DNA of 64,000 bases from Microbacterium luteum. Its GTDB lineage: Bacteria > Actinomycetota > Actinomycetes > Actinomycetales > Microbacteriaceae. Positions within the stretch are counted from its first letter, which is position 1. Each line of letters begins with the position of its first letter. Position numbers and translations under genes: made by a program. The notes beneath the pieces were generated by a model. That model was not told the origin of the DNA and did no database searches. It was given only the letters and a program-made list of their open reading frames with translations. Location: contig NZ_CP063814.1 of the NCBI RefSeq assembly GCF_015277875.1, positions 3,410,001-3,474,000 of the forward strand, written 5' to 3'. Below, in pieces: positions 24,621 to 33,125 of the stretch.

Positions 24621-25531
24621 CGACGTTTCGCTCTTTCGCGACTTCCGCTGGGACCGTCGCTTACGCCGAATGGCTGCCCGGCGGCCCCGCCCGTGCGACG
24701 GTGCTGCTCGTTCACGGCGGGGGGGTGGGCCCCGATGGCTGGAGTCGAGCGATCGGCGGGCGACCCGGGTGGGCGCCCCGTCTCGCCGAAGCCGGATACC
24801 GCGCGGTCGTGATGACGTGGCCTGGGTTGTCGGCTGGCGGCGCATGGGACCCCGACACGCGGCTGGATGGGGCGGCGGTCGCCGGCGCGATCGTGGAGCT
24901 AATCGCTGCGCTCGGCGTTCCGGTCGTCCTCGTGGTCCACTCCATGTCCGCCGCTTTCGGTTATCGGGTCGCTTTCCACCATCGGGATTCACTGATCGCC
25001 CTAGTCGCGCTGGCACCCGCTCCCCCCGGGGACATCCAGCCCGAGCCCGCCGTGCTGGAGGAGGACGCCGATCACATCGTCGTCCAGGGACGCCCGCTCA
25101 CCTGGAGGCTTCCCCGTCGCGGCTGGTGGCATCCCGGATCAGAGTTCATCGAGACGAAGCTGGTCGGTGCAAGCGAGCAATTCCCACCCGGTCACCTGGA
25201 CGAGCTCCGTTCGCAGCTGGTGCCAATCCCAGCCGGGCTCCTCCTCGAGCGGCAGAACGTTCGCGGTGCGCAGGTCCATATCGGCGACAGGGAGTTGGAC
25301 GGCCTACCGACCCTCGTGATGGTCGGTACCCACGACACCGATCATCCGATCGAGTCGGACCGCGCGACTGCTGACTGGCTCGCCGAGCGAGGCGGCGATG
25401 TCAGGTTCGTCGCGTTGACGGCAGCGAACGTGGCTGGCAACGGCCACATGCTGATGCAGGAGTCGAACAGCGATGCGGTGCTCAACCTTGTAACGGAGTG
25501 GCTCGGTCCAAATGTACGCCCGCGGCGGTGA
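24617..25531 (+). CDS. Alpha/beta hydrolase 2
   Basis: 304 residues from a GTG whose TG overlaps the previous TGA stop. The oxyanion segment is LLVHGGGVGPDGW, the nucleophile elbow VHSMSAAFGY (Ser in HSMSA), and the catalytic His is in GNGHMLMQES. It belongs to a different branch from hydrolase 1, so the two probably cut different bonds, for example diester then monoester. Convergent with the class II aldolase gene 33 bp later. Confidence 0.87.
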   Translation: MTTFRSFATSAGTVAYAEWLPGGPARATVLLVHGGGVGPDGWSRAIGGRPGWAPRLAEAGYRAVVMTWPGLSAGGAWDPDTRLDGAAVAGAIVELIAALGVPVVLVVHSMSAAFGYRVAFHHRDSLIALVALAPAPPGDIQPEPAVLEEDADHIVVQGRPLTWRLPRRGWWHPGSEFIETKLVGASEQFPPGHLDELRSQLVPIPAGLLLERQNVRGAQVHIGDRELDGLPTLVMVGTHDTDHPIESDRATADWLAERGGDVRFVALTAANVAGNGHMLMQESNSDAVLNLVTEWLGPNVRPRR

Positions 25532-25564
25532 GGATGGTGCAGCTGATCGCGACCCGGGCGCCGG

Positions 25565-26311
25565 TCATCTCTGATGGCCCGAGTACAGCAGGAGCCGTTG
25601 CTCAGCAAGTTCCTGCAGCAGGAATCGCCAGAGATGCCCGTCGTTGAATGCGTCACCCAGGTCGGGCAGGTCGGCGAGATCGTCGTCGTCGATCGGCATA
25701 GGCTCGGCCCCTGCCTGCAGAACGGCGAGGTGCACGCGAGCCAGGCTGTCGACATTGATCGCGCGGATGACGGCCTGCGGGACGCTCTCGCCGACGGCGG
25801 TGAGGCCGTGACCGCGCAGGATGCCGACGGGCCGCGTGCCGAAATCGTCCGCCATGGCCGTCGCGCGTGCGTGGTTGCGGATCAGCGCAGACGAGGAATG
25901 CGCGGGGATGCCGCCGCGCGCCATCCGCATAGCGGGGATGTTGAAGGCACCGACAATCGGTAGCAACGTCCGTCCGGTCAGCGAGAACGCGACGACAGCC
26001 GGCGGATGCGCGTGGACGACGGATCGAGCCGCAGGATTGCGGCGCAGCAGCTCAAGATGCAGAGACAGCTCGTTCGGCGCCCGGTACCCGCCGGCGAGCT
26101 CGAACGATCCCTCAAGGGGCACGGCGAGGATGTCGTCGGCGGTGGTGAACCGCAGCCCTCGCTCCTGCGGTCCGCGGGCTCGGATGAGGACGGTGTCGTC
26201 GTCGACCCGCAGGCTGACGTGCCCGAGGATGTCGTCCACGAGCCCCCGGACCGCGAGCACGCGGCAAGCATTGGCGACGAGCATGCGTTCGTCGACGTAG
26301 TCGTTCATCAT
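25565..26311 (-). CDS. Class II aldolase/adducin family protein, possible decarboxylase
   Basis: 248 residues. The family metal ligands are visible in SVVHAHPPAVVAF and GILRGHGLTAVG, and the start region DILGHVSLRVDDDTVLIRARG is typical. Members act as aldolases or decarboxylases; 3,4-dihydroxyphthalate decarboxylase of actinobacterial phthalate pathways belongs here as far as I recall. It is divergent from the Rieske oxygenase and shares its operator region. That context favours a role after dihydrodiol rearomatisation, but this is inference. Confidence 0.88.
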   Translation of the reverse strand: MMNDYVDERMLVANACRVLAVRGLVDDILGHVSLRVDDDTVLIRARGPQERGLRFTTADDILAVPLEGSFELAGGYRAPNELSLHLELLRRNPAARSVVHAHPPAVVAFSLTGRTLLPIVGAFNIPAMRMARGGIPAHSSSALIRNHARATAMADDFGTRPVGILRGHGLTAVGESVPQAVIRAINVDSLARVHLAVLQAGAEPMPIDDDDLADLPDLGDAFNDGHLWRFLLQELAEQRLLLYSGHQR

Positions 26312-26363
26312 CCACTTCTCCTTCGAGGCGTGATCTCCGATTGCGAATTCCTGGAAAATCTAG

Positions 26364-26378
26364 CAGAATCAGATTCTG
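26364..26378. promoter_or_regulatory. Palindromic operator in the aldolase-dioxygenase divergent region
   Basis: Perfect 7-bp arms CAGAATC and GATTCTG around a single A, in the 145-bp region between the divergent class II aldolase and Rieske genes. The half-site resembles the arms of the palindrome at the IclR gene (CAGAAATC), so the IclR protein is its likely ligand. Confidence 0.65.
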
Positions 26379-26456
26379 TCTTAAAGAAAACCGGTCTCGA
26401 CCGACATCATCTTCAAGGCGCGGAATAGGACTCTGACATCAGGAAGCAGCGGCCCA

Positions 26457-27851
26457 ATGGCGAGCAAGACGACGATCTTCGAGGACGTGCGGCGCGGCAT
26501 GATCCCGGCGCACATCTATAACGACGAGGAGATCTTCGAGCAGGAGAAGAGCAAGCTCTTCAGCCGCGCGTGGATTTTCGTCGGACATGAATCCGAGATC
26601 CCTCAGCCCGGTGACTACGTGGTGCGGCATGTGCTCGACGACTCGTTTATCGTCGTGCGCGATGAGAGTGGTGAGATTCGGGCGCACTTCAACATGTGCC
26701 TGCACCGCGGGATGCAGGTGTGCCGCGCCGAGGTCGGCAACGCCTCCCACTTCCGTTGCCCCTACCACGGGTGGTCATACCGCAACGACGGCCGGATTAT
26801 GGGCCTCCCGTTCCACGAGGAGGCCTACGGGGGTGAGGCAGGGTTCAACAAGAAGGGTGCACGACTGCTCCCGGCGCCGAACCTCGACACATACAACGGT
26901 CTGATCTTCATCAGCATGGACCCGAACGCGCCGACCCTGCGGGAATACATCGGCGACTTCGCGTTCTACCTCGACTACTACACCGGGCAGAGCGCCAAGG
27001 GCATCGAGCTGCGTGGCCCGCAGCGGTGGCGCGTCAAGGCGAACTGGAAGATCGGCGCCGAGAACTTCGCCGGCGACATGTATCACACGCCCCAGACCCA
27101 CACCTCGGTCGTCGAGATCGGGTTGTTCCGTGAGCCGAAGGCGGAGAAGCGCAAGGACGGCAACACGTACTGGGCCGGCAACGGCGGCGGCACGACCTAC
27201 AAGCTCCCGCCTGGCAGCCTCGAGGAGCGGCTGCGCTATGTCGGATATCCCGACGCGATGATCGAGCGGATGAAGGAGCAGTGGTCGCCTGAGCAGCTCG
27301 ATGTGATTGGCCGTGACGGGTTCATGATCTCTGCGGCATCGCTCTTCCCGAACATGAGTTTCGTGCACAACTGGCCGAAGGTGGAGGACGGGGACGACGT
27401 GCTGCCCTTCATCTCGATCCGTTCGTGGCAGCCCATTAGCGAGAACGAGACGGAGGTCTACTCCTGGTTCGCGGTCGATGCCGAGGCGCCGGAGGAGTTC
27501 AAGGATCTCTCGTACAAGGCCTACCTGATGTGCTTCGGTAGCACGGGAATGTTCGAGCAGGACGATGTCGAGAACTGGGTCTCGCTGACCACGACTGCCA
27601 AGGGTTCGATGGCTCGACGGCTCCTGCTCAACAGTCGGATGGGGACTCTCAAAGACGACACTCCGGTCGTCGCTGCGCTGACTCCTGAACAGTTCGCCGG
27701 TCCAGGCGTCGCGCACGTTGGTTACGGCGAGTACAACCAGCGTCATCTGCTCGATCGCTGGGCCGACTACCTCGACACCGATGACGAAGTCGAGGTGCAG
27801 GTCGCGAGCATCGGTACAGGCATCACCAACAACGGGGAGGCACCCGCATGA
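26457..27851 (+). CDS. Rieske aromatic-ring dioxygenase, alpha subunit
   Basis: 464 residues. The Rieske 2Fe-2S ligands are Cys81, His83, Cys101 and His104 (CLHRGMQVC, CPYHGWSY). The mononuclear iron site shows Asp207, His210 and His215 in ENFAGDMYHTPQTH. It is the catalytic subunit of a cis-dihydroxylating dioxygenase. It overlaps the beta-subunit start by 4 bp. The ferredoxin type downstream fits the class that includes actinobacterial phthalate and phenanthrene dioxygenases. The substrate is not fixed by visible residues. Confidence 0.95.
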   Translation: MASKTTIFEDVRRGMIPAHIYNDEEIFEQEKSKLFSRAWIFVGHESEIPQPGDYVVRHVLDDSFIVVRDESGEIRAHFNMCLHRGMQVCRAEVGNASHFRCPYHGWSYRNDGRIMGLPFHEEAYGGEAGFNKKGARLLPAPNLDTYNGLIFISMDPNAPTLREYIGDFAFYLDYYTGQSAKGIELRGPQRWRVKANWKIGAENFAGDMYHTPQTHTSVVEIGLFREPKAEKRKDGNTYWAGNGGGTTYKLPPGSLEERLRYVGYPDAMIERMKEQWSPEQLDVIGRDGFMISAASLFPNMSFVHNWPKVEDGDDVLPFISIRSWQPISENETEVYSWFAVDAEAPEEFKDLSYKAYLMCFGSTGMFEQDDVENWVSLTTTAKGSMARRLLLNSRMGTLKDDTPVVAALTPEQFAGPGVAHVGYGEYNQRHLLDRWADYLDTDDEVEVQVASIGTGITNNGEAPA

Positions 27852-28441
27852 TGAACACCGAGACCGGTGTCCAGATATCCGAGCAATCGCCTCTCGGCGC
27901 CCACGCCACGCGCGCCGATCGAGTCGGGCGGTCCCTATTGTTCTCCGACGAACTGCATCTCGAGGCGCATCGTTGGTTGATTGAAGAGGCTTACACCCTC
28001 GACGAGCAACGGTACGAGCACTGGCTTGAGACGCTTACAGAGGATATTCACTACATCATGCCGGTGCGTCAGACGACGGCTCTCGGGTCTTCCTTCACGA
28101 CGGCGAGGGGGATGTCGCACTGGGACGAGAATAAGTACTCGCTCAGCCGCCGGGTCGCGCGATTCCTGACTGAACACGCTTGGACGGAGGACCCTCCCTC
28201 ACGCCTGCGTCATTACGTGACGAACGTGCGTGTGTTCCTGTCCTCGGTCGAGGACGAGCTCATCGTCGACTCCGCCGTCCTGCTGTTCCGCAGCCGGGGA
28301 GACGTCAACGAGCCGTCAATCATCTCCGCTCACCGCGAGGATGTATTGCGTCGCGTCGGTGACGACCTGCAGCTGGCACGTCGGGTGATCATGGTGGACG
28401 AGTCGGTGCTCCGCATCCAGAACCTGGCGATCTTCCTGTGA
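27848..28441 (+). CDS. Aromatic-ring dioxygenase, beta subunit
   Basis: 197 residues of the NTF2-like small-subunit fold: AHRWLIEEAYTLDEQRYEHWLETLTEDIHYIMPVRQT is diagnostic (residues about 36-75), and HYVTNVRVF follows. It has a structural role in the alpha3-beta3 oxygenase. It is coupled to alpha (ATGA) and to the next small gene (GTGA overlap). Confidence 0.94.
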   Translation: MMNTETGVQISEQSPLGAHATRADRVGRSLLFSDELHLEAHRWLIEEAYTLDEQRYEHWLETLTEDIHYIMPVRQTTALGSSFTTARGMSHWDENKYSLSRRVARFLTEHAWTEDPPSRLRHYVTNVRVFLSSVEDELIVDSAVLLFRSRGDVNEPSIISAHREDVLRRVGDDLQLARRVIMVDESVLRIQNLAIFL

Positions 28442-28752
28442 GCGGCCTCGACTGGGAGGGTGCCGACGTCGATCGTGATGCCGCGGCGGCTGCGGCTGCG
28501 GAGCGCGAGCGTCTTATTGCCCGCACCGTCGGGGAGCCGCTCGTCATCGCCAACGAGTTTTCGGAGATCGAAGTGCGCCGTGTGGAAACTCACAACGGCA
28601 CGAGGCTTCTGATCGACGCCCCGAAAACTGGCCAGTGGATCGCAATCGACCCCATGGAGCTCGAGGCCCTCACCTGGCAGACCACGCAGACGTTCTCCGA
28701 GATGATCGCGCGGCCTGACCAGCCGATGTTCCCCGAAATGCGACCGCAGTAG
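28438..28752 (+). CDS. Small dioxygenase-associated protein
   Basis: 104 residues from a GTG overlapping the beta-subunit stop. It has an Ala/Arg-rich helical start and then a compact domain with TRLLIDAPKTGQWIAIDPMELEALTW. Similar small proteins sit in actinobacterial Rieske operons and are sometimes labelled as dihydrodiol dehydrogenases, which its size does not support. Its place between oxygenase and ferredoxin suggests an assembly or accessory role, unproven. Confidence 0.7.
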   Translation: MSGLDWEGADVDRDAAAAAAAERERLIARTVGEPLVIANEFSEIEVRRVETHNGTRLLIDAPKTGQWIAIDPMELEALTWQTTQTFSEMIARPDQPMFPEMRPQ

Positions 28753-28765
28753 AAAGGAGAGACCG

Positions 28766-28960
28766 ATGGCACGGATCATCGCAGACCGCAGCGCCTGTCA
28801 GGGCTACGCCAATTGCGTTGTCGCCGCGGGCGACTACTTCGACCTCGATGACGACGCCCTGGTGATCGTTCTGCGCGAGGACCTGCCCGACAGTGAGCGC
28901 AAGCGAGTAGAGGAGGCGGCGCGCAGCTGCCCCGTCTCCGCCTTGGTTGTGGAGGACTGA
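28766..28960 (+). CDS. [3Fe-4S]-type ferredoxin
   Basis: 64 residues with Cys11, Cys17 and Cys55 (CQGYANC and SCPVSAL). The middle cysteine usual for a 4Fe-4S cluster is missing, so a 3Fe-4S cluster is expected. It carries electrons from the adjacent reductase to the Rieske oxygenase. The start has AAAGGAGA at 28753-28760. The reductase start follows 1 bp after its stop. Confidence 0.93.
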   Translation: MARIIADRSACQGYANCVVAAGDYFDLDDDALVIVLREDLPDSERKRVEEAARSCPVSALVVED

Positions 28961-28961
28961 C

Positions 28962-30185
28962 GTGTCCCGGGTCGTCATCGTCGGCGCCTCTGTTGGTGGG
29001 CTCAAGACCGCCCAAGCTCTTCGAAGCGAGGGGTTCGAGGGCGAGATCGTCCTGATTGACCAGGAGCGCCATCCCACCTACGACAAACCTCCGCTCTCGA
29101 AGAAGTACCTCACCGGTGAGACGGCGCGACACGAGATCGAACTTCTTTCCGAGCACGAGACGCGGGGGATCGGAGCCATCTCGATCTTCGGCACGCCCGC
29201 GGCATCCGTCGACCTCGAAGGCCAGGTTGTGACGCTCGCGGACGGTACAGCCGTCTCATACGACACACTCGTGATCGCCACCGGGTCACGCGCCCGTCGC
29301 TCTCCGTGGGGTGAAGGTGAGCATATTCACTTGCTGCGTACCAGCGGCGATGCCGAGCGCTTGCGGGATGAGCTGGCCACAGCGAGGCACCTTGTGGTCA
29401 TCGGCGCAGGCTTCATCGGGGGTGAGGCTGCCGCGACCGCGATCACGGCGGGCGTGCGGGTCAGCATGGTTGACCCGTTCCCGGCGCCGATGTCGCGGGT
29501 GCTCAATGCCGAGGTCGGCCAGATCTTCAGCCGCAAGTATGCGCATGAGGGCGTCGAGGAGTACTTCGGAAGGACAGTCGAAGGCGTCGAACAGACGGCA
29601 GACGGGGTGCGCGTGGTGCTCGATGGCGGCGAGATCATCGAGGCCGATGCAGCTCTCGTCGGTATCGGAGCTGTGGTCAACACGGAGTGGCTCGAGGGTT
29701 CCGGCATCGAACTCGACAACGGGGTGATCTGCGACTCTGGGCTGCGGGCCATCGGGCATCCTGAGATCTTTGCCGTCGGCGATATCGCACGTTGGGCGAG
29801 TGCGTCGCGCAACGTCTCGCTGCGCCTCGAACATTGGACCAATGCCGTTGATCAGGCTCGCGTCGTCGCACACAACATCGTCCACCCTGATGATTGCGAG
29901 GACTACGACACGACCGAGTATGTCTGGAGCGACCAGTACGACTGGAAGATCCAGGTGGTCGGGCGCACCGGCGCCGACGACATCGTCATCATCGGGTCCG
30001 AGGAGGACCAGCGCTTCGCCGTGCTCTACTCGGAGAGTGGCGACTCGCTGACCGGCGCGCTCGTCGTCAACTGGCCGCGGGCGCTCGTTAACACGCGGCG
30101 AGCGGTGGCTACGAGAACCGATCGAGCCGAGGTCGCGGCGCGCCTGAGCGGCGACGGCGCGCGGTCGGTCACGCCCGCGGTCTGA
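28962..30185 (+). CDS. FAD-dependent ferredoxin reductase
   Basis: 407 residues from GTG 28962; an upstream TTG at 28947 lies inside the ferredoxin and is not preferred. The FAD motif is VIVGASVGGLKTAQALR, the NAD(P)H motif VIGAGFIGGEAAATA, and the second FAD contact EIFAVGDIARW. It is of the glutathione-reductase-like type that serves dioxygenase and P450 ferredoxins. It completes the three-component oxygenase in one operon. Confidence 0.93.
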   Translation: MSRVVIVGASVGGLKTAQALRSEGFEGEIVLIDQERHPTYDKPPLSKKYLTGETARHEIELLSEHETRGIGAISIFGTPAASVDLEGQVVTLADGTAVSYDTLVIATGSRARRSPWGEGEHIHLLRTSGDAERLRDELATARHLVVIGAGFIGGEAAATAITAGVRVSMVDPFPAPMSRVLNAEVGQIFSRKYAHEGVEEYFGRTVEGVEQTADGVRVVLDGGEIIEADAALVGIGAVVNTEWLEGSGIELDNGVICDSGLRAIGHPEIFAVGDIARWASASRNVSLRLEHWTNAVDQARVVAHNIVHPDDCEDYDTTEYVWSDQYDWKIQVVGRTGADDIVIIGSEEDQRFAVLYSESGDSLTGALVVNWPRALVNTRRAVATRTDRAEVAARLSGDGARSVTPAV

Positions 30186-30213
30186 GGATGGTCCCCGTGA
30201 CCACAAGAGGATA

Positions 30214-30236
30214 CGATTTCTGTTGTGCAGAAATCG
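30214..30236. promoter_or_regulatory. Palindrome overlapping the IclR start codon
   Basis: Perfect 9-bp arms CGATTTCTG (30214-30222) and CAGAAATCG (30228-30236) with a 5-bp spacer. The GTG start of the IclR gene lies in the spacer. Binding here would block translation-start-proximal transcription, so autorepression is likely. Confidence 0.75.
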
Positions 30237-31004
30237 CCCGGCGACGGTGTAGCGCCCCAATACCCGATCGAGTCAGTGGACAACGCACTGCGGTTGCTCC
30301 TCCTTCTTGGCGAGCGTACGGAGGAGGTAAGGCTGACCGACGTCAGCGCCGAACTCGGGGTGGCGTCTTCGACGGCGCACCGCATCCTCGCAATGCTCAT
30401 CTGGCGCGGATTCGCCCGTCAGGATCCGCGCACGAAGACCTACGGTCCGGGTCCGACACTCACGAGCGTGGCCTTCTCAATTTTCCGGCGCATGGATCTT
30501 CCGCGCCTGGCGCAGCCGATCCTCGAGGATCTCAGTTCCTCGATGGGCGAGACGAGCCATCTCGGCACCCTCGAAGGCGCGAACGTCCGCTTCATCGCGG
30601 CGTCCGAGCCGGCGGCGGCAGTCCGCGTCGCCTCACGCCTCGGACGGGAGATCCCGGCGTACGCGACCTCGACCGGCAAGGCGATGCTTGCCAGCCTGCC
30701 GGCAGAACAGCTCGGGCGCTTGTTCCCAACGGACTCACTCCCCGCGGTGACCTCGCACACCGTTCAGTCCCTTGCGGACCTCGAGAAGGAACTCGAAACC
30801 GTTCGGCGCCAGGGCTACTCGACGAACCGCGAGGAGAGCGAGGACGGTGTGGCATCGGTCGCAGTCTCGGTCGCGAACTCAGCAGGCATCAATCTCGCCA
30901 TCAACCTCGCTGCCCCAGTCCATCGTCTTCCGGTCTCGAAAGTCGCGACCTTCGGGCGAGCACTCAAGGACGCCTCGATGCGGCTGAGCGAGGCGTTGGG
31001 CTAA
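30225..31004 (+). CDS. IclR family transcriptional regulator
   Basis: 259 residues. The winged helix covers IESVDNALRLLLLLGER through TDVSAELGVASSTAHRILAMLIWRGF (about 15-70), followed by the GAF-like effector domain with RVASRLGREIPAYATSTGKAMLA. IclR proteins often control aromatic-acid operons. The GTG start at 30225 is chosen because the next in-frame start would cut into the helix-turn-helix. It lies between the dioxygenase operon and the aldo/keto reductase, all in one direction. Confidence 0.92.
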   Translation: MQKSPGDGVAPQYPIESVDNALRLLLLLGERTEEVRLTDVSAELGVASSTAHRILAMLIWRGFARQDPRTKTYGPGPTLTSVAFSIFRRMDLPRLAQPILEDLSSSMGETSHLGTLEGANVRFIAASEPAAAVRVASRLGREIPAYATSTGKAMLASLPAEQLGRLFPTDSLPAVTSHTVQSLADLEKELETVRRQGYSTNREESEDGVASVAVSVANSAGINLAINLAAPVHRLPVSKVATFGRALKDASMRLSEALG

Positions 31005-31020
31005 TCACGGGGGTGCTCCA

Positions 31021-31854
31021 GTGAACCCCGCCCCGATCCCCCTCCTCCACGGACACTCGATTCCGCGTCTGGGTCTCGGCACGTGGCCGCTCAAGGGCGA
31101 CGCGGTGCACGAGATGGTCGCGCTGGCGCTCGACATCGGCTATCGACTGATCGACACGTCTCACAAGTACCTCAACGAGGAACCGGTTGGCGCGGCGATC
31201 CGAGAGAGCGGGATCGCTCGCGAGGAGATCTTCGTCACCAGCAAGTTCAACAAGGAGAATCACAGCGTAGATGGTGTCCAGCGCGCCTATGACGAGAGCC
31301 TCCGACGGACCGGGCTCGACTACCTCGATCTATTCCTCATTCACTGGCCAGTGCCTTGGCTCGACACCTACGTTGCGGCGTGGCGGGGTCTTGTAAGACT
31401 CGTCGAGCAGGGGCGGGTCGGAGCAATCGGCGTCTCAAACTTCAAACGACCACATCTGGAACGGATCGTCGCCGCTACCGGACGCGTGCCCGACGTCAAC
31501 CAGATCCAACTGAGTGCCGACCTGGCGCGCGACGATATCCGTGATCTGCACAAGCGGTGGGGCATCGTGACCGAGGCCTGGAGTCCGCTCGGGCGCGGAG
31601 GCCCCTTGCTCACACATCCCGTCGTGGTAGACATCGCAGACCGGGTCGGTCGCACCCCCGCGCAGGTGTTGTTGCGGTGGCATGTGCAGCACAACATCGT
31701 CCCGATTCCGCGCGCGGACGACCCCAGACAGCTGCGGGAGAACGCACAGATCTTCGATTTCAACCTCACTCACGACGACCTTGCGGAGCTGAGGAACCTC
31801 GATCGCGGTGAATCAGCGGCACGAGATTCCGACTCAAAAGAGAACGGACATTAG
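31021..31854 (+). CDS. Aldo/keto reductase
   Basis: 277 residues, TIM-barrel family. The catalytic tetrad is visible: Asp and Tyr in LIDTSHKYLNEE, Lys in VTSKFNKEN, and His in LFLIHWP. NADP-binding segments PIPRADDPRQLRENAQIFDF are present at the C-terminus. It follows the IclR gene by 16 bp from a GTG start. A dihydrodiol dehydrogenase is otherwise missing from this cluster, so it may fill that step; a general carbonyl reductase role is equally possible. Confidence 0.9.
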   Translation: MNPAPIPLLHGHSIPRLGLGTWPLKGDAVHEMVALALDIGYRLIDTSHKYLNEEPVGAAIRESGIAREEIFVTSKFNKENHSVDGVQRAYDESLRRTGLDYLDLFLIHWPVPWLDTYVAAWRGLVRLVEQGRVGAIGVSNFKRPHLERIVAATGRVPDVNQIQLSADLARDDIRDLHKRWGIVTEAWSPLGRGGPLLTHPVVVDIADRVGRTPAQVLLRWHVQHNIVPIPRADDPRQLRENAQIFDFNLTHDDLAELRNLDRGESAARDSDSKENGH

Positions 31855-31948
31855 CGCGTTTCTCCCCGACTCGATCGCGTTTCAAGTTTCAGGGGCCGAG
31901 CGATCACGTCGAATCCGGAAACGATCAATTTCGGGATGCGTGCGGAGG

Positions 31949-32200
31949 CTAACCGTTGTCGAGCAGTTCGAGCAGCCGTGTAGTTACGCGCCAGGTTCGG
32001 ACTGTCATCTGTTGAAACATCGGCATAGCGAGTACGCGCTGAACGCGGGTCTTGGTCGCTTGCGCGGCTACCCGCGAGAAGTACAGGACACCCGGCCCGA
32101 TTGCCATCGCGTCGACGCCCTCGCGCATTTCGGGAAGATCTGCAAACGCCGCTTCGGCCGTGAGGGGATCCTTTACGAAGAACACTTCGCTGCGTAGCCG
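31949..32200 (-). pseudogene. DUF1697-like C-terminal remnant
   Basis: About 80 residues read EVFFVKDPLTAEAAFADLP, REGVDAMAIGPGVLYFSR and TVRTWRVTTRLLELLD. This matches the C-terminal half of DUF1697 proteins as I recall them. No N-terminal half is found; upstream sequence in the frame is not coding-like. The rest of the 31855-32370 interval shows nothing else. Confidence 0.45.
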
Positions 32201-32370
32201 ATCTGATCCGTGGTCCGATGGTGCTTGGGCGATAATCGCTGCTAGCTTCCAACAACGTCGCCGGCCAGTACGGTCGGAACCAAGACAGTGCTCAACGCTG
32301 TAACCGGGCTCTATGCAGCCCCACGAATTTTCTGCCCGAAGGAACAATGCTGACGAGCTACACGGAAGAT

Positions 32371-33117
32371 TCAAACTCGATGCTGGAGTCGGCTGGCGAT
32401 GCGGCAGAGGATGACTGCTCGGCTTCCGATTCGGAACCATGCGAGAGGTCGCCGGGGGCCGGTTAGGCGCACCTTGCGGGCGCGGGTCGTCACTGCGATC
32501 ACGGTTCCCTCGTCGAGTACCTCTTCCAGCGAATTCAGCATGCCGTCGAGGCCTCGTGCAGCATCCGGTCCGTGCCACGCTGTCTGCTCGCCGTAGGGGA
32601 TATCGGTGACCACGACATTGGGGCGTCGCCCGTTCAACGCGCGCCGGAGTTGTGCGGGGTCGAAGACGTCGGCTGGTGCGATGTTGTAGTCGAATGAGCC
32701 GTCGCCTGACGCGAGCCGGCGAGCGAGTCGCTGTGCAGCGGCGGCGGCATCGAGGTAGGCGGGTTTGCTCAGGCGCTCGGCGCGGGCCTGCAGTTCATTC
32801 GCGCGGGCGGTCATGCCGTGCTTGCTCAGAAGGGCGAGGTTCTTCCGGGCGAGTTCCAGCGCCGCGTGATCGACGTCGGAGCCGAGGACGCTGGTGATTC
32901 TGTCTCTATGCAGGAGTGTGAGAGTGGTGAGGAGGTGGCCGCTGCCGCAGCATGGATCCCATACCTGGGCGGTGGGGTTCGGGGTGAGCGCCAATGCTCG
33001 CTGGAACATCTCGCTGGCGAGGCGTGCGGGGAAGGCGGGGAACCCGGGGGCAGAGTGGAGCACGCCGCCGGAGAGGTCGGCGTAACTCTCTCGCGTGACG
33101 GCGTAGCGGTAGGCCAT
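32371..33117 (-). CDS. aviRa: 23S rRNA methyltransferase AviRa homologue (avilamycin resistance)
   Basis: 248 residues from ATG 33117 (MAYRYAVTRESYADLSGGV). The SAM-binding motif is VWDPCCGSGHLLTTL, with GSDVDHAALELARKNLALLS and the TDIPYGEQTAWHG catalytic-loop region. The order and wording match AviRa, the 23S rRNA guanine-N1 methyltransferase of the avilamycin producer (LHSAPGFPAFPARLA, DPCCGSG, AAKNLALLS-like). The product would protect ribosomes from orthosomycins. It begins 8 bp after the AviRb-like gene in one operon. Confidence 0.88.
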   Translation of the reverse strand: MAYRYAVTRESYADLSGGVLHSAPGFPAFPARLASEMFQRALALTPNPTAQVWDPCCGSGHLLTTLTLLHRDRITSVLGSDVDHAALELARKNLALLSKHGMTARANELQARAERLSKPAYLDAAAAAQRLARRLASGDGSFDYNIAPADVFDPAQLRRALNGRRPNVVVTDIPYGEQTAWHGPDAARGLDGMLNSLEEVLDEGTVIAVTTRARKVRLTGPRRPLAWFRIGSRAVILCRIASRLQHRV

Positions 33118-33125
33118 TCGCGTGC

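Noticed and set aside
30251..30262. CCAATACCCG sequence similar to the GGTATTGG operator core, in the IclR gene
   Set aside because: It lies inside coding sequence and the second arm at the fixed 18-bp distance (GTGGAC) does not match the other sites.
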